Notes: generated by a model from the letters alone, not told the origin. Counted from the first letter of the stretch, positions 52,077-61,463 are shown. The stretch is DNA of 64,000 nt from Nocardiopsis algeriensis (GCF_014203695.1 NZ_JACHJO010000007.1:1-64000), one strand, 5' to 3'. Translations and numbers: made by a program.

Positions 52077-52101
52077 CTTGCGGCCGGTATATGGCCGCAA
52101 G
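52077..52101. promoter_or_regulatory. perfect palindrome CTTGCGGCC-N7-GGCCGCAAG
   Basis: Nine-base arms flank GGTATAT in the 95-bp divergent spacer between the ABC exporter and WYL regulator genes. The TATAT centre could be a -10 element. This is the likely operator of the adjacent regulator, giving autoregulation and control of the exporter. Confidence 0.75.
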
Positions 52102-52119
52102 TCGTCATAGGTTGGGGCC

Positions 52120-53085
52120 ATGTCCACCAGCACCCGGGCCCTCGAACTTCTCGGCCTGCTCCAGAGTCGGCGCCATTGGTCCGGGAACGAGCTGGCACAC
52201 CGGTTGGGGGTCAGCCGGCGCACACTCCGGCGCGACGTCAGCGGCCTCCAGGAGCTGGGCTACCCGATCACCACGACGCGGGGGACGGGCGGCGGCTACC
52301 AGCTCGGTTCGGGGGCCTGCCTCCCGCCGCTGGTGCTCAACGAGGACGAGGCCGCCGCTGTCGTGATGGGGCTCCAGGAGATCGCCTCCGGTGCCCATCC
52401 CGCGTCGGGGGACGCCGCTGTCAGCGCGATGGCCAAGATCGTCCAGGTGCTCCCGGCGCGTATCCGCCGGCGTATCGACAGCCTGCGCGGCGTCGCCGTG
52501 CCGCAGGTCGCCTCCGGGGGTGCGCGCATCACCGACGTCACCTCGCTGACGACCGTCGCCCTGGCCTGCCGCGACAGCGAGGCCCTGGACTTCACCTACC
52601 GCACGCACGACGGCCGCGTCTCCGAGCGCGCCGTCCAGCCCCACCGGATCGTGGGTGTGGACCGGCGCCTGTACCTGATCGCCTGGGACCTCGACCGCGC
52701 GGACTGGCGTACCTTCCGCATCGACCGCATCGGCGGTCCGCGCCGCAGCGGGACGAGGTTCTCCCCTCGGCCGCTGCCCGGTTCCGACCCCGTGGAGTAC
52801 GTGCGCGGCCGGATCAGGTCGGTGCCTCCGAGGTATCCGATCCGCGCCACGGTCGGGGCCCCGGCGGAGCTGGTGAGGCGGCAGATCGCGCACTACGGAA
52901 CGGTGGAGCCTGTCGACGAGGCCTCGTGCGAGGTCCACCTGCCCGCGGATTCCCTCGACTGGGCCGCGTTCTGCCTCGGCGCCATCGGGGCTCCCCTGGT
53001 CGTCCACGGCCCGCCCGAGGCCGTCGACCACATGCGCGGCTGGGGGCAGCGGTTCGTCGCGGGCACGGAGCCGGAAGCGCCCTGA
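52120..53085 (+). CDS. YafY-type HTH-WYL transcriptional regulator
   Basis: The 321-residue protein has an N-terminal helix-turn-helix (NELAHRLGVSRRTLRRDVSG, followed by a wing with GGGYQLGSG) and a central WYL domain (FTYRTHDGRVSERAVQPHRI then DRRLYLIAWDLDRADWRTFR). A WCX-like C-terminal domain follows. WYL domains sense ligands, in some cases nucleic acids. Divergence from the exporter and the shared palindrome make the exporter its probable target. Confidence 0.92.
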   Translation: MSTSTRALELLGLLQSRRHWSGNELAHRLGVSRRTLRRDVSGLQELGYPITTTRGTGGGYQLGSGACLPPLVLNEDEAAAVVMGLQEIASGAHPASGDAAVSAMAKIVQVLPARIRRRIDSLRGVAVPQVASGGARITDVTSLTTVALACRDSEALDFTYRTHDGRVSERAVQPHRIVGVDRRLYLIAWDLDRADWRTFRIDRIGGPRRSGTRFSPRPLPGSDPVEYVRGRIRSVPPRYPIRATVGAPAELVRRQIAHYGTVEPVDEASCEVHLPADSLDWAAFCLGAIGAPLVVHGPPEAVDHMRGWGQRFVAGTEPEAP

Positions 53086-53303
53086 CACCGGGAGGGCGCT
53101 GCCCAGCGGCGGAGACGGTCATGGGGCAGAAGCAGGCGGACCGCGCACAGGGCCCGGGGCGACTCACGGCTTCACGGGGGCGGGGCGGTCAAGCACCCGG
53201 AGACTGCGCCCACCCTGTGCACCTGTCTCCTTCCGGGACGTCACCGCGGTGGGGCATACTCCTTTCCGCCGGCTCCCAGTGCTGACGACACCGAAAGGGT
53301 CCA

Positions 53304-56300
53304 GTGACTTCCCCGAGCACACTCCCCGAACCCGCCGAGCAGTTTCTCATCGCCCTGGAGTACGAGATCAGGGCGCACCTGGCCGACCATGCCACCGGCA
53401 AGGAGAAGATCTCCCTCAAGGACGGAGAACGCGTCCGGATCGGTGACGAGCAGACACCTCATGAGTACCTGTTCTCCTGCTCCCGATGGAAGGACTCCTT
53501 CGAGTCCGATCGGCTCCTCGTCCGATCTTCCCGATCACGCGGCCCCTGGGAGTACGCGGCAGCCGCCGCCCAGCCCGGCGGCCGTGTCCTGGTCACCACC
53601 GAGGCCGACCTCGGTGACCGGCCCGGCAACGTCCAGCTCCGTGAGGACGAGACCCGCTCCCTGATCGCCCTGGCCGACCGCATCCGCGACTGCGGCCACG
53701 ACCCGGGACAGGTGAACCCGACCACCGCCGGCTGGCTCTTGGGCGAGGGCGATCCCCCGCTAGGCACCCTGCGCAAGCCGCGCCGGTTCATCAGCGGCTA
53801 CCAGGACATGTCCCTGAACACCGAGCAGCGCAGGGCCGTCAAGCAGGCTCTCGGGAGCGGTATCACCTTCATCTGGGGACCGCCGGGCACCGGTAAGACC
53901 GAGGTGGTGTCCCTGATCACCGAGGGTGCCTACCGGCTCGGCGAGCGCATCCTGTTCCTGGCGCCCACCCGGGTGGCCGTCGACCAGGCCTTGGAGCGGG
54001 TGTGCGAACGCCTGGAGGGCGAGGAAAACTTCGACACGGGGCTGGTGCAGCGGGCCGGGGAGATCGAGGTGGCCTCACTGCGGGAGCGGTTCGGTTCCGT
54101 GATCGTCCCGGAGATGATCGCCGGGCGCCTCGGCGCGGAACTGTCCGAGCGGGCCGGGGAGATCGAGGACTCCCTACGGGTCGCGGGCGAGCATCGCGCG
54201 GCACACGAGCGGTTGGCAAGTGCCGAGGCCCGGCTGGCCGAGGCCCGTTCCAGGGAACGCGAGTTCACCGCGCAGGCCTCCCGGCATCAGGCGGACTCGG
54301 CGCGGGCCCTGGCGGATCTGGAGCAGGTGGACGAGAGCATCCGGGTTCTTGGTCCCCCTTCGGGTGTTTTCGCCAAGCGCAAGGCCGATCGGCTCGCCCG
54401 GCTCCTGGAGGAACGGGACCGTCTGCATGCCTCCCTGAAGCGGTCGCTCCAGCATCGCGACGCGGCTGCCGCGCGCCTCGAAAAGCTCGGCCGCACCATC
54501 GGAAAAGACGTTCGCGAGCGGGACCGTGCACGGGAGGCCACCAGGGGTCTGCCCTCCTCCGAGGATGTGGAGGAACACATCGGCCGGGCCGAGAACGAAC
54601 TCGCCGAGGTACGCGAGAAGTTGGACGGTCTCCTGGCCATGATCCGCTCCCGGTGCCGGATCCTGGGCACGACCTTGGCCAAGGCCCTGCAGTCGCGCAG
54701 TCTCATGGACGACGTGGATACCGTCGTCATAGACGAGGCCGGCATGGTCGACCTCCCTTCCGCATGGTGCGCGGCGGGCCTGGCCGGCAAGCGCGTGGTG
54801 GTGGCCGGGGACTTCCGGCAGCTGCCCGCCATCACCCAGGCATCGGGATCGGATGCGCTCAGCCCCCAGGAGAAAGAGCACGCCCGCCACTGGATGGACA
54901 GGGACGCCTTCCACGCCGCGGGGCTGGTCGACTCGGCCGGCCGGGTCGTGGACGATCCGCACCTGGTCAGGTTGGGAACGCAGTACCGGATGCGCCCTGA
55001 CATCTGCGCGGTCGTCAACCGGGTCGCCTACCGGGACGCGCCCCTAACCACCGGACGCGAGGAGGACACCTCCCGGTTGCCGTACTCACCCTTGGTAGAA
55101 GGCGCGGTGGTGCTGGTGGACACCACTGAGAGTCGTGTGCCGGTCGAGGGCGCCGGCCGGCACAAGTCCAACAAGGTGCACGAGGCCGTCATCCACGAAC
55201 TGGTCCGTGGTCTGCAGTACGACGGGGTGCTGCCCGGGCGCAGGCACGACGACTCCGTGACGCCGGACCAGCGCATGGCGGTCATCTCCCCCTACCGGGA
55301 CCAGGTCACCCACCTGCGCAGCAGTCTGAAGTACCGCTTCGGTACGGCGTTCGAGGGTCTGGCCGACACCGTGCACCGCTTCCAGGGCAGTCAGCGTCCG
55401 CTGGTCGTCGTGGACACCGTGGCCGGAGCGGGGAAGAAGCCGGGCCGCTTCTACGACGGCACCGGGATGTCCTCGACCACCACCCGCCTTCTCAATGTGG
55501 CGCTGAGCCGGGCCCAGGACCACCTGGTGGTGGTCGCCGATGTGGGCTACCTGCGCGAGCATCTTCGCGCGGGCAGTGAGACGGTGGCCATGCTCGACGT
55601 CCTGGAACGGACCGCCCAGCGCATTCCGGCCCAAGAGTTGGTCCCGGTGCGCAGCGCTGGAGACCTCACCGGCTTGAGTGAGGAGGAGCTGCGTAGGCCT
55701 GCCTTCTTTCCTGCCGACGAGGTGCACAGGGCCCTGGAGTGGGACTTGGAGCGGGCCACCGAAAGCGTCGAGATCTACTGCGCCTTCCTCAACAGGACCC
55801 CGGTCCAGCGGTGGCTCAAGCACCTGTCGGAGTGCGTTGCGCGGGGGGTGAAGGTCACCGTGTTCACCCGTCCTGCCACCGACTATCAGGACCAGCAGGT
55901 GGATCGGCACCGAGCACTGGTGTCCCTGCTGGAAGAGCGGGGGTGCGAGGTGCGGCCGCGGGAGCGGATGCACGAGAAGGTGGTGATCCTGGACAGCCGT
56001 GTGCTCTGGCACGGTTCACTGAACCTGCTGTCCAGCAGTGGTCCCACCGACCTGATGATGCGGCTGACCGACCCCGACTCCTGCGAGCGGGTCCGCCGTA
56101 TCGTAGACCGGGCCCGCCGAGACCAGCCCCTCCAGCACGTTCGACAAGCACGGGCCGTGCAGAACTCGGCGGACCGCGCATCGACCGCAACGGGTTCCCC
56201 CGCCGTCGGGGAAGTGGTGAACGGCCGCCTGTATCTCAAGGTCCCTTTCGGCGAGAAGGACGTGGCCAAGAAGGAGGTCAAGGCCCGATGGGACGGGAAG

Positions 56301-56360
56301 GCCCGCCTGTGGTGGGTGCAGCCGGACACCCCGCGGGAGAAGCTGACCCGCTGGCTGTGA
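53304..56360 (+). CDS. SF1 helicase-PLD nuclease-DUF5710 fusion (Mokosh type II-like)
   Basis: The 1018-residue protein has a COG1112/UPF1-like helicase core with Walker A WGPPGTGKTEVV near residue 192. A coiled coil lies around 270-440, Walker B VVIDEAGMVDLPSAW is near 477, and VVAGDFRQLPAIT, HRFQGSQRPLVVVDT and LLNVALSRAQDHLVVVADV follow. A phospholipase-D nuclease domain carries one HKD motif, MHEKVVILD near 890 with HGSLNLLSSS. A DUF5710 module (about 973-1018) closes it. Mokosh type II phage defence is likewise a single helicase-PLD gene; DUF5710 at the end is an addition I cannot place. A single HKD suggests dimerisation. GTG with AAAGGG upstream. Confidence 0.87.
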   Translation: MTSPSTLPEPAEQFLIALEYEIRAHLADHATGKEKISLKDGERVRIGDEQTPHEYLFSCSRWKDSFESDRLLVRSSRSRGPWEYAAAAAQPGGRVLVTTEADLGDRPGNVQLREDETRSLIALADRIRDCGHDPGQVNPTTAGWLLGEGDPPLGTLRKPRRFISGYQDMSLNTEQRRAVKQALGSGITFIWGPPGTGKTEVVSLITEGAYRLGERILFLAPTRVAVDQALERVCERLEGEENFDTGLVQRAGEIEVASLRERFGSVIVPEMIAGRLGAELSERAGEIEDSLRVAGEHRAAHERLASAEARLAEARSREREFTAQASRHQADSARALADLEQVDESIRVLGPPSGVFAKRKADRLARLLEERDRLHASLKRSLQHRDAAAARLEKLGRTIGKDVRERDRAREATRGLPSSEDVEEHIGRAENELAEVREKLDGLLAMIRSRCRILGTTLAKALQSRSLMDDVDTVVIDEAGMVDLPSAWCAAGLAGKRVVVAGDFRQLPAITQASGSDALSPQEKEHARHWMDRDAFHAAGLVDSAGRVVDDPHLVRLGTQYRMRPDICAVVNRVAYRDAPLTTGREEDTSRLPYSPLVEGAVVLVDTTESRVPVEGAGRHKSNKVHEAVIHELVRGLQYDGVLPGRRHDDSVTPDQRMAVISPYRDQVTHLRSSLKYRFGTAFEGLADTVHRFQGSQRPLVVVDTVAGAGKKPGRFYDGTGMSSTTTRLLNVALSRAQDHLVVVADVGYLREHLRAGSETVAMLDVLERTAQRIPAQELVPVRSAGDLTGLSEEELRRPAFFPADEVHRALEWDLERATESVEIYCAFLNRTPVQRWLKHLSECVARGVKVTVFTRPATDYQDQQVDRHRALVSLLEERGCEVRPRERMHEKVVILDSRVLWHGSLNLLSSSGPTDLMMRLTDPDSCERVRRIVDRARRDQPLQHVRQARAVQNSADRASTATGSPAVGEVVNGRLYLKVPFGEKDVAKKEVKARWDGKARLWWVQPDTPREKLTRWL

Positions 56361-56418
56361 CGTGGGGACCGCCCGTGCCCGTCCGGTCGGACACGGGCGG
56401 GGTGTGGGGGCCTGAGGC

Positions 56419-56746
56419 GCTGCATGGCACCCGAGTCGCCCCGGGTGTGGACGATCACCGAACACGTCGAGGTCGGCGGCCTCGTCGGGCCGGGCGGCAA
56501 GGGCTGCGTCGGCCTGCCCGGCGTGCTGTTCTGTCCGTTCAAGGGTCGTGGCAAGCCGCAGCGGAAGAAGGCCAGGAGGCCACCCACTCCACCCACACCG
56601 GGCTCCGCTCACTGGGTGAACGCGCGATCGCGCAGCTCAGGAACTGGGACATCCTGCGCCGCTTGCTCTTCTGCCCGCAACGAGCCGAAGAGCTCACTCG
56701 CTCCTTACCGGTCCTTCAACTCCGCGAAGCGAGATGACAAGGGCTC
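56419..56746 (+). mobile_element. decayed 3' remnant of an IS5-type element
   Basis: Translation in two frames gives the last third of the same transposase found at 46543. GPGGKGCVGLPGVLFCPFKG comes first, a frameshift follows near 56570, then GERAIAQLRNWDILRRLLFC. The right inverted end AGATGACAAGGGCTC is at 56732-56746. The 5' two thirds are missing. Confidence 0.85.
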
Positions 56747-57149
56747 ACGGGCAAAGCGCCGGACCAGGAGAGCAGATCAGCGCCTGGCGCATCAGGGTCG
56801 AGGCACGACTGGAGGCCGAATGTGCGTCGGAGACGCATGACCTCCACCTTCTTGCGCATTCTCGAGCCGGGCCATGCACGCCTGAGCAGACGCCCAGGGC
56901 CGGCGGACTCTGAAGCCTGCTACCCGTCTACGCCCCTGAACTCAACCCCGTGGAGATGCTGTGGTCAGCGATGTCGAATTCCCTCCCCTCCATAGAGTTC
57001 CACAGCCACGGTCGCACTGCTTCTCCCGCGCGCAAACGGAAGAACGACCCCCTCATCAGCATCGACCGGAACTCTGGCCTGTGGCAGGGTGGCGGCAGGC
57101 ATCATCCCTCTCCGGCCCCTCCTGGTGACCAGAAAGGCATCTCGACACC
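56747..57149. other. IS-rich spacer before the DUF262 gene
   Basis: This region of about 400 bp holds IS debris. Besides the IS630 fragment at 56917 no frame is intact. The promoter of the DUF262 gene should lie in its last 150 bp. Confidence 0.5.
56917..56982 (+). pseudogene. IS630-type transposase fragment
   Basis: Twenty-odd codons read LLPVYAPELNPVEMLWSAM, the strongly conserved C-terminal DDE motif of IS630/Tc1-like transposases. Nothing upstream or downstream continues it. Confidence 0.7.
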
Positions 57150-59246
57150 GTGAAAGCCTCCGAGACCCCGCTTCTCAAGTTGCTCGAACAAGGCAACCAG
57201 TTCGTGATTCCGATCTACCAGCGTGCGTACTCCTGGTCCGCGGCCGAATGCGACCAGCTGATGGCCGACATCGAGCGTGCGGGAGGCGATGACGAGCTCA
57301 AGTCCCACTTCATCGGATCGATCGTGCACGTGGAGAAGGGCCTGTCGAACCTGACCACGCAGGAGCCGAACCTGGTCATCGACGGGCAGCAGCGGATGAC
57401 CACGGTGACGCTGCTGATCACCGCCCTGGCCCGTGTCCTGGACGGATACCCCGAGGAAGAGCGCGAGCCGTGGAAGGGGTTCTCACCCAAGAAGCTGCGC
57501 AAGCGGTACCTGGTCAACGACGACGAGGACGGCGAGGAGTACTTCAAGCTCCTGCTCTCGGAAAAGGACAAGGACACCTTGAAGGCGGTCGTCGGCGACA
57601 CCCCTCTGCCGTCGGAACCGTCCGAGCGCGTGCACGAGAACTTCGAAAGGTTCCTGAAGCACCTGGGCAAGCCGGGCACGGATCTCGCAGCCGTCTGCCG
57701 AGGGCTGGCAAAGCTGGTCGTCGTGGACATCCGGCTGGACCGTACCCACGACAATCCGCAGTTGATCTTCGAGTCCATGAACTCGACCGGGCTGCGACTG
57801 ACCCAGGCCGACCTGATCCGCAACTTCGTACTGATGGGGTTGAAGCCCAAAGTCCAGGAACTCCTGTACACAACCTACTGGCGCCCCATGGAGAAGGACT
57901 TCGGCCAGGCCGCCTACGAGAAGCAGTTCGACGACTTCGTTCGCCACTACCTCACGGTGGTGACCGGGGAGATCCCCCGTATCGGGGACGTCTACGGGGC
58001 CTTCAAAGCGTATTGGCGGCGCCACAGCGACAACGGTGGGACGATCGAGTCGCTGATCAAGGAGCTCCGCTCCTATGCTTCGCGGTACTGCGCCGTGGCT
58101 TTGGGCCACGAGCAGGACAAGGAGCTCGCCGCAGCGTTCCGGGATCTGCGCGAAATCAAGGCGGACGTGGTCTACCCGCTGTTGCTGGAGCTCTACACCG
58201 ACTACCAGGACGAGGTTCTGTCCCGGAGCGAACTCATCTCGATCGTCGGCATGGTCACGTCCTACATCTTCCGCCGTGCGGTCTGCCGTATACCCACCAA
58301 CTCCCTGAACCGGACGTTCAGCACCTTCACGAAGGCGATCGACAAGGAGCGATACGTCCCGAGTGTCCAGGCGCACTTCTTGAGTCTGAAGAGTTACCGT
58401 GCGTTCCCCACGGACAAGCAGTTCATCGACGAACTGACCAGCGGCAACATGTACAACTTCCAGCGGAGGTCCTATCTCCTGCGGCGGCTGGAGAACTTCG
58501 GCCGGAAGGAAGCCGTGTCGATCGAGGACTACACGATCGAACACATCATGCCGCAGAACGAGAACCTCTCCCAGGAGTGGCGCGAGGCCCTCGGCAAGGA
58601 CTGGGGCCAGGTCCACGCGCACTACCTTCACACACTCGGCAACCTGACGCTGACCGGCTACAACTCCGAGTACGGTGATCTTCCGTTCGCCCGGAAACGG
58701 GACATGCGCGGTGGTTTCCGGGAGAGCCCGCTTCGGCTGAACCAGGGGCTGGGCACGCTGGACACCTGGAACGAGGAAGAGATCGTGCGGCGCGCCGAGA
58801 GGCTGGCCGCATGGGCGGTGAAGATCTGGCCCCGCCCCGTCCCGCCTGAGGGTGTCGCGGTGCCTGGCCGTCCCAAGCCGGAGTCGAGCTACACCATCAA
58901 GGACCACCCGAACCTGTCACGGCCCGCCACCCGAGCGCTTTTCGAGAAGTTCAGGGGCGATGTCCTCGCCCTTGACGAGGCCGTCAGTGAAACGTTCTTG
59001 AAGAACTATGTTGCTTACAAGACCGAGACCAACTTCGTCGACGTGATCCCGCAGACCGAACGGCTGAAGCTTGTCCTGAACATGCCGTTCGAGGCACTGC
59101 ACGATAAACGCGGCCTCGCTGTGGACGTGACGGGCAAGGGGAAGTGGGGGAACGGAAACGTTCAGATCGATCTGAACGAACAGTCGGACCTCAATTACGT
59201 CATGGGCCTTGTACGGCAGGCGTACGAGTACCAGGTCGGCGCATAG
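57150..59246 (+). CDS. DUF262/DUF1524/DUF5655 protein, GmrSD-like type IV restriction
   Basis: The 698-residue protein fuses DUF262 (FVIPIYQRAYSWSAAECDQL near residue 18 and the diagnostic DGQQRMTTVTLL near 78) to a DUF1524 HNH nuclease (DYTIEHIMPQNENLSQEW near 460, then HTLGNLTLTGYNSEYG). A C-terminal DUF5655 module (LKLVLNMPFEALHDKRGLAV) follows. DUF262 proteins use NTP to direct cutting of modified DNA, and GmrSD-type proteins restrict phages with glucosylated or otherwise modified bases. Fusion of S and D functions is common. The nearby helicase genes and IS debris support a defence role. GTG start; the ribosome-binding site is moderate. Confidence 0.92.
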   Translation: MKASETPLLKLLEQGNQFVIPIYQRAYSWSAAECDQLMADIERAGGDDELKSHFIGSIVHVEKGLSNLTTQEPNLVIDGQQRMTTVTLLITALARVLDGYPEEEREPWKGFSPKKLRKRYLVNDDEDGEEYFKLLLSEKDKDTLKAVVGDTPLPSEPSERVHENFERFLKHLGKPGTDLAAVCRGLAKLVVVDIRLDRTHDNPQLIFESMNSTGLRLTQADLIRNFVLMGLKPKVQELLYTTYWRPMEKDFGQAAYEKQFDDFVRHYLTVVTGEIPRIGDVYGAFKAYWRRHSDNGGTIESLIKELRSYASRYCAVALGHEQDKELAAAFRDLREIKADVVYPLLLELYTDYQDEVLSRSELISIVGMVTSYIFRRAVCRIPTNSLNRTFSTFTKAIDKERYVPSVQAHFLSLKSYRAFPTDKQFIDELTSGNMYNFQRRSYLLRRLENFGRKEAVSIEDYTIEHIMPQNENLSQEWREALGKDWGQVHAHYLHTLGNLTLTGYNSEYGDLPFARKRDMRGGFRESPLRLNQGLGTLDTWNEEEIVRRAERLAAWAVKIWPRPVPPEGVAVPGRPKPESSYTIKDHPNLSRPATRALFEKFRGDVLALDEAVSETFLKNYVAYKTETNFVDVIPQTERLKLVLNMPFEALHDKRGLAVDVTGKGKWGNGNVQIDLNEQSDLNYVMGLVRQAYEYQVGA

Positions 59247-59583
59247 CCAACGCGCTGTCCGCCAGGGGGCGCCGGGGCACTCTCGACCGCGACGCCCCCA
59301 CCCACCGCACCAACGGCGGACCGGCCGCTGTCGCGTCGGCAGGCCAGGGCCCGGTCGCCTGCCCCCAACCCTGTTCAGATGTGGGATGGCCTTCCACGTC
59401 GGCCAATACGTTCATCGGCTCCTCCGCCCCGCTTGTTCTCGTGCGTGGTGTTCATCTTTGTGCCGTTTTTTGCTCATCAACCTCACAAGACCACTTCCGG
59501 CACTCTATGAAAACCAGCGCTCACCTGCACCAATTTCCCGAAAACCCTTCCTGTCGATCTGACAAAAAGATACGCTCGGCCCC
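59247..59583. other. intergenic region, promoter of the NUDIX operon
   Basis: This 337-bp spacer becomes AT-rich from about 59440. TACGCT at 59571-59576 lies seven bases before the NUDIX ATG and no Shine-Dalgarno is present, so a leaderless transcript is plausible. No repressor palindrome stands out. Confidence 0.45.
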
Positions 59584-60312
59584 ATGCCGAACGACACCTG
59601 GCAGCCACCTTCCGTACTGCTCACCGTCGACCTGGTGATCTTTACTCTCCGCAGCTCGGCCCTGCACGTCCTCCTCGTCGAGAGGGGCATCGAGCCCTAC
59701 AAGGGCGAAGCAGCCCTTCCCGGCGGATTCATCGCGGACGTCGGCGAGGACATCGTCGACGCGGCTCGCAGAGAGCTCCGAGAAGAGGCCGACCTCGATG
59801 CCGCCAAGCTCCACCTGGAGCAACTGGGCACCTACGGCCGTCCCGACCGTGACCCGCGAGGGCGGATCGTCTCTGTCGCCTACCTCGCCATCGCCCCTGG
59901 CTTGCCCGAGCCCGAGGCCGGCACCGACGCCTCCGCCGCCTTCTGGTGCCCCGTCGCGGAGGTTGCCTCCGGCCACCGGCCCCTCGCCTTCGACCACCGA
60001 CAGATCCTCGACGACGGACTGGAACGCGCCCGCGCCAAGATCGAGCACACCGCGCTGGCCACGGCCTTCTGCACCCCGTCCTTCACCATCGCCGAACTCC
60101 AGCGGGTCTACGAGGCAGTCTGGGGATTCGAACTCGACCCGCGCAACTTCTACCGCAAGGTCCAGTCGGTGCCCGGTTTCCTCGTCCCGGTCGGCGCGGA
60201 TCGCCGCACCACCAAGGGCCGCCCCGCCCGCCTCTTCCGGGCCGACCCCTGGCAAGGACTGCGCCCACCAATCCTCCGCCCCCTGTCCCCCTCCCGGAAC
60301 GAGGAAGTATGA
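59584..60312 (+). CDS. NrtR-like NUDIX/winged-helix protein
   Basis: The 242-residue protein has an N-terminal NUDIX domain, PGGFIADVGEDIVDAARREL then REEADL. The spacing before the first Glu is one residue longer than the standard box. A C-terminal winged helix (FTIAELQRVYEAVWGFELDP, RNFYRKV) is typical of NrtR regulators, which sense ADP-ribose and control NAD genes. Its stop overlaps the next start (ATGA), which couples it to a nucleosidase-like gene. Either it regulates this operon in response to NAD breakdown products or it hydrolyses them. Confidence 0.88.
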   Translation: MPNDTWQPPSVLLTVDLVIFTLRSSALHVLLVERGIEPYKGEAALPGGFIADVGEDIVDAARRELREEADLDAAKLHLEQLGTYGRPDRDPRGRIVSVAYLAIAPGLPEPEAGTDASAAFWCPVAEVASGHRPLAFDHRQILDDGLERARAKIEHTALATAFCTPSFTIAELQRVYEAVWGFELDPRNFYRKVQSVPGFLVPVGADRRTTKGRPARLFRADPWQGLRPPILRPLSPSRNEEV

Positions 60313-61463
60313 CGAGCAACGACCTCGTGGTGGTCCTGACCGCTCTGAACCTGGAATACCAGGCTGTGCGCACGCGGCTCCGCTCACCGCAGGTGCACTG
60401 GCATCCGCGGGGCACACGGTTCGAGGTCGGCACCTTACCGAAAGGGCGCGGACGTGTGGTCTTGGGGCTCACCGGCAAGGGCAACCAGACCTCAGCAGTT
60501 TTGGCCGAGCGGGCCATCCAGGAGTTCTCCCCCGCTGCACTGCTCTTCGTCGGTGTGGCCGGGGCCCTGTGGGACACACCGCCGCTGGGCGACGTGGTAG
60601 TGGCGACGCACGTGTACGCCTACCACGGCGGAACCAGCGAGGACGACGGTCTCAAAGCACGTCCACGCGTCTGGGAGTCCCCGCACGGCATCGGGCAGAC
60701 GGCAGCCCACCTGGCCAGGACCGGCACTTGGGCCTGTTCCGTCTCTTCGGAGCGCCCCGGCCCCCGGGCCCACCTGGGAGCCGTCGCCGCCGGGGAGGTT
60801 GTGCAGAACTCGCGCATCTCACGGGAGGCAGCATGGATCCGCCAGACCTACAACGACGCACTGGCCATCGAGATGGAGGGCGCCGGTGTCGCCCAGGCTG
60901 GCCACCTGAGCGGTGCCCCGGTGGCGATCGTGCGCGGCATCAGTGACCGGGCCGACGGTACCAAGGCCACCGAGGCGGACCGGAGATGGCAGCCGGTTGC
61001 CGCCGCGCACGCCGCGGCTTTCGCCCTGGCACTGACCTCAGAACTCATCGAACAGGAGGGACCCCCCGCAATGCACAAGGACGACCCCATCCGGTACGGC
61101 GGCGGTGTCACCAACACCGCCTACGGGAACGTCGGAGTCCAGGCAGGCCAGGTGAGCGGCAGCACGCTCCATGTGTCCTTCTCCTCCCTCGAACAGAGGC
61201 CGGGCGGTGAGGTGGCGGACCGGCTCGTTGCCCTGCGGGAGGAACTGACCCGGGAACACTCTGCGGGGAACATCGACGGGGACACCCACGAAGCGGCATC
61301 GGCCGAACTCGACATCGCTGACAAAGGGATCGATGAGGGAACTGCCGAGAGCCGGAAGAACTCCCTCCTGGCTTTGAAGCGTCTGCGGGGCCTCATCGGC
61401 GAACTTGCCTCCTTGGCAGCGAAGGTCGGGGCGCTGATCACCGCGGTGAGGGGGCTCTCGTGA
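60309..61463 (+). CDS. MTA/SAH-nucleosidase-like protein with C-terminal RHIM-like motif
   Basis: The 384-residue protein has a PNP/UDP-phosphorylase-superfamily domain (residues 5-245) with LLFVGVAGALWDTPPLGDVV, DALAIEMEGAGVAQAG (catalytic-type Glu near 190) and IVRGISDRADGT (Asp213). A glycine-rich segment GNVGVQAGQVSGSTLHV (273-289) is followed by a helical tail. VQAG resembles the RHIM/BASS amyloid core, and the same segment opens the next protein. PNP-type domains serve as nucleosidase or ATP-degrading effectors in Detocs and related immune systems. Leu43 uses TTA. An internal ATG at 61071 with GGAGGG could yield the motif-plus-tail alone. Confidence 0.85.
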   Translation: MTSNDLVVVLTALNLEYQAVRTRLRSPQVHWHPRGTRFEVGTLPKGRGRVVLGLTGKGNQTSAVLAERAIQEFSPAALLFVGVAGALWDTPPLGDVVVATHVYAYHGGTSEDDGLKARPRVWESPHGIGQTAAHLARTGTWACSVSSERPGPRAHLGAVAAGEVVQNSRISREAAWIRQTYNDALAIEMEGAGVAQAGHLSGAPVAIVRGISDRADGTKATEADRRWQPVAAAHAAAFALALTSELIEQEGPPAMHKDDPIRYGGGVTNTAYGNVGVQAGQVSGSTLHVSFSSLEQRPGGEVADRLVALREELTREHSAGNIDGDTHEAASAELDIADKGIDEGTAESRKNSLLALKRLRGLIGELASLAAKVGALITAVRGLS

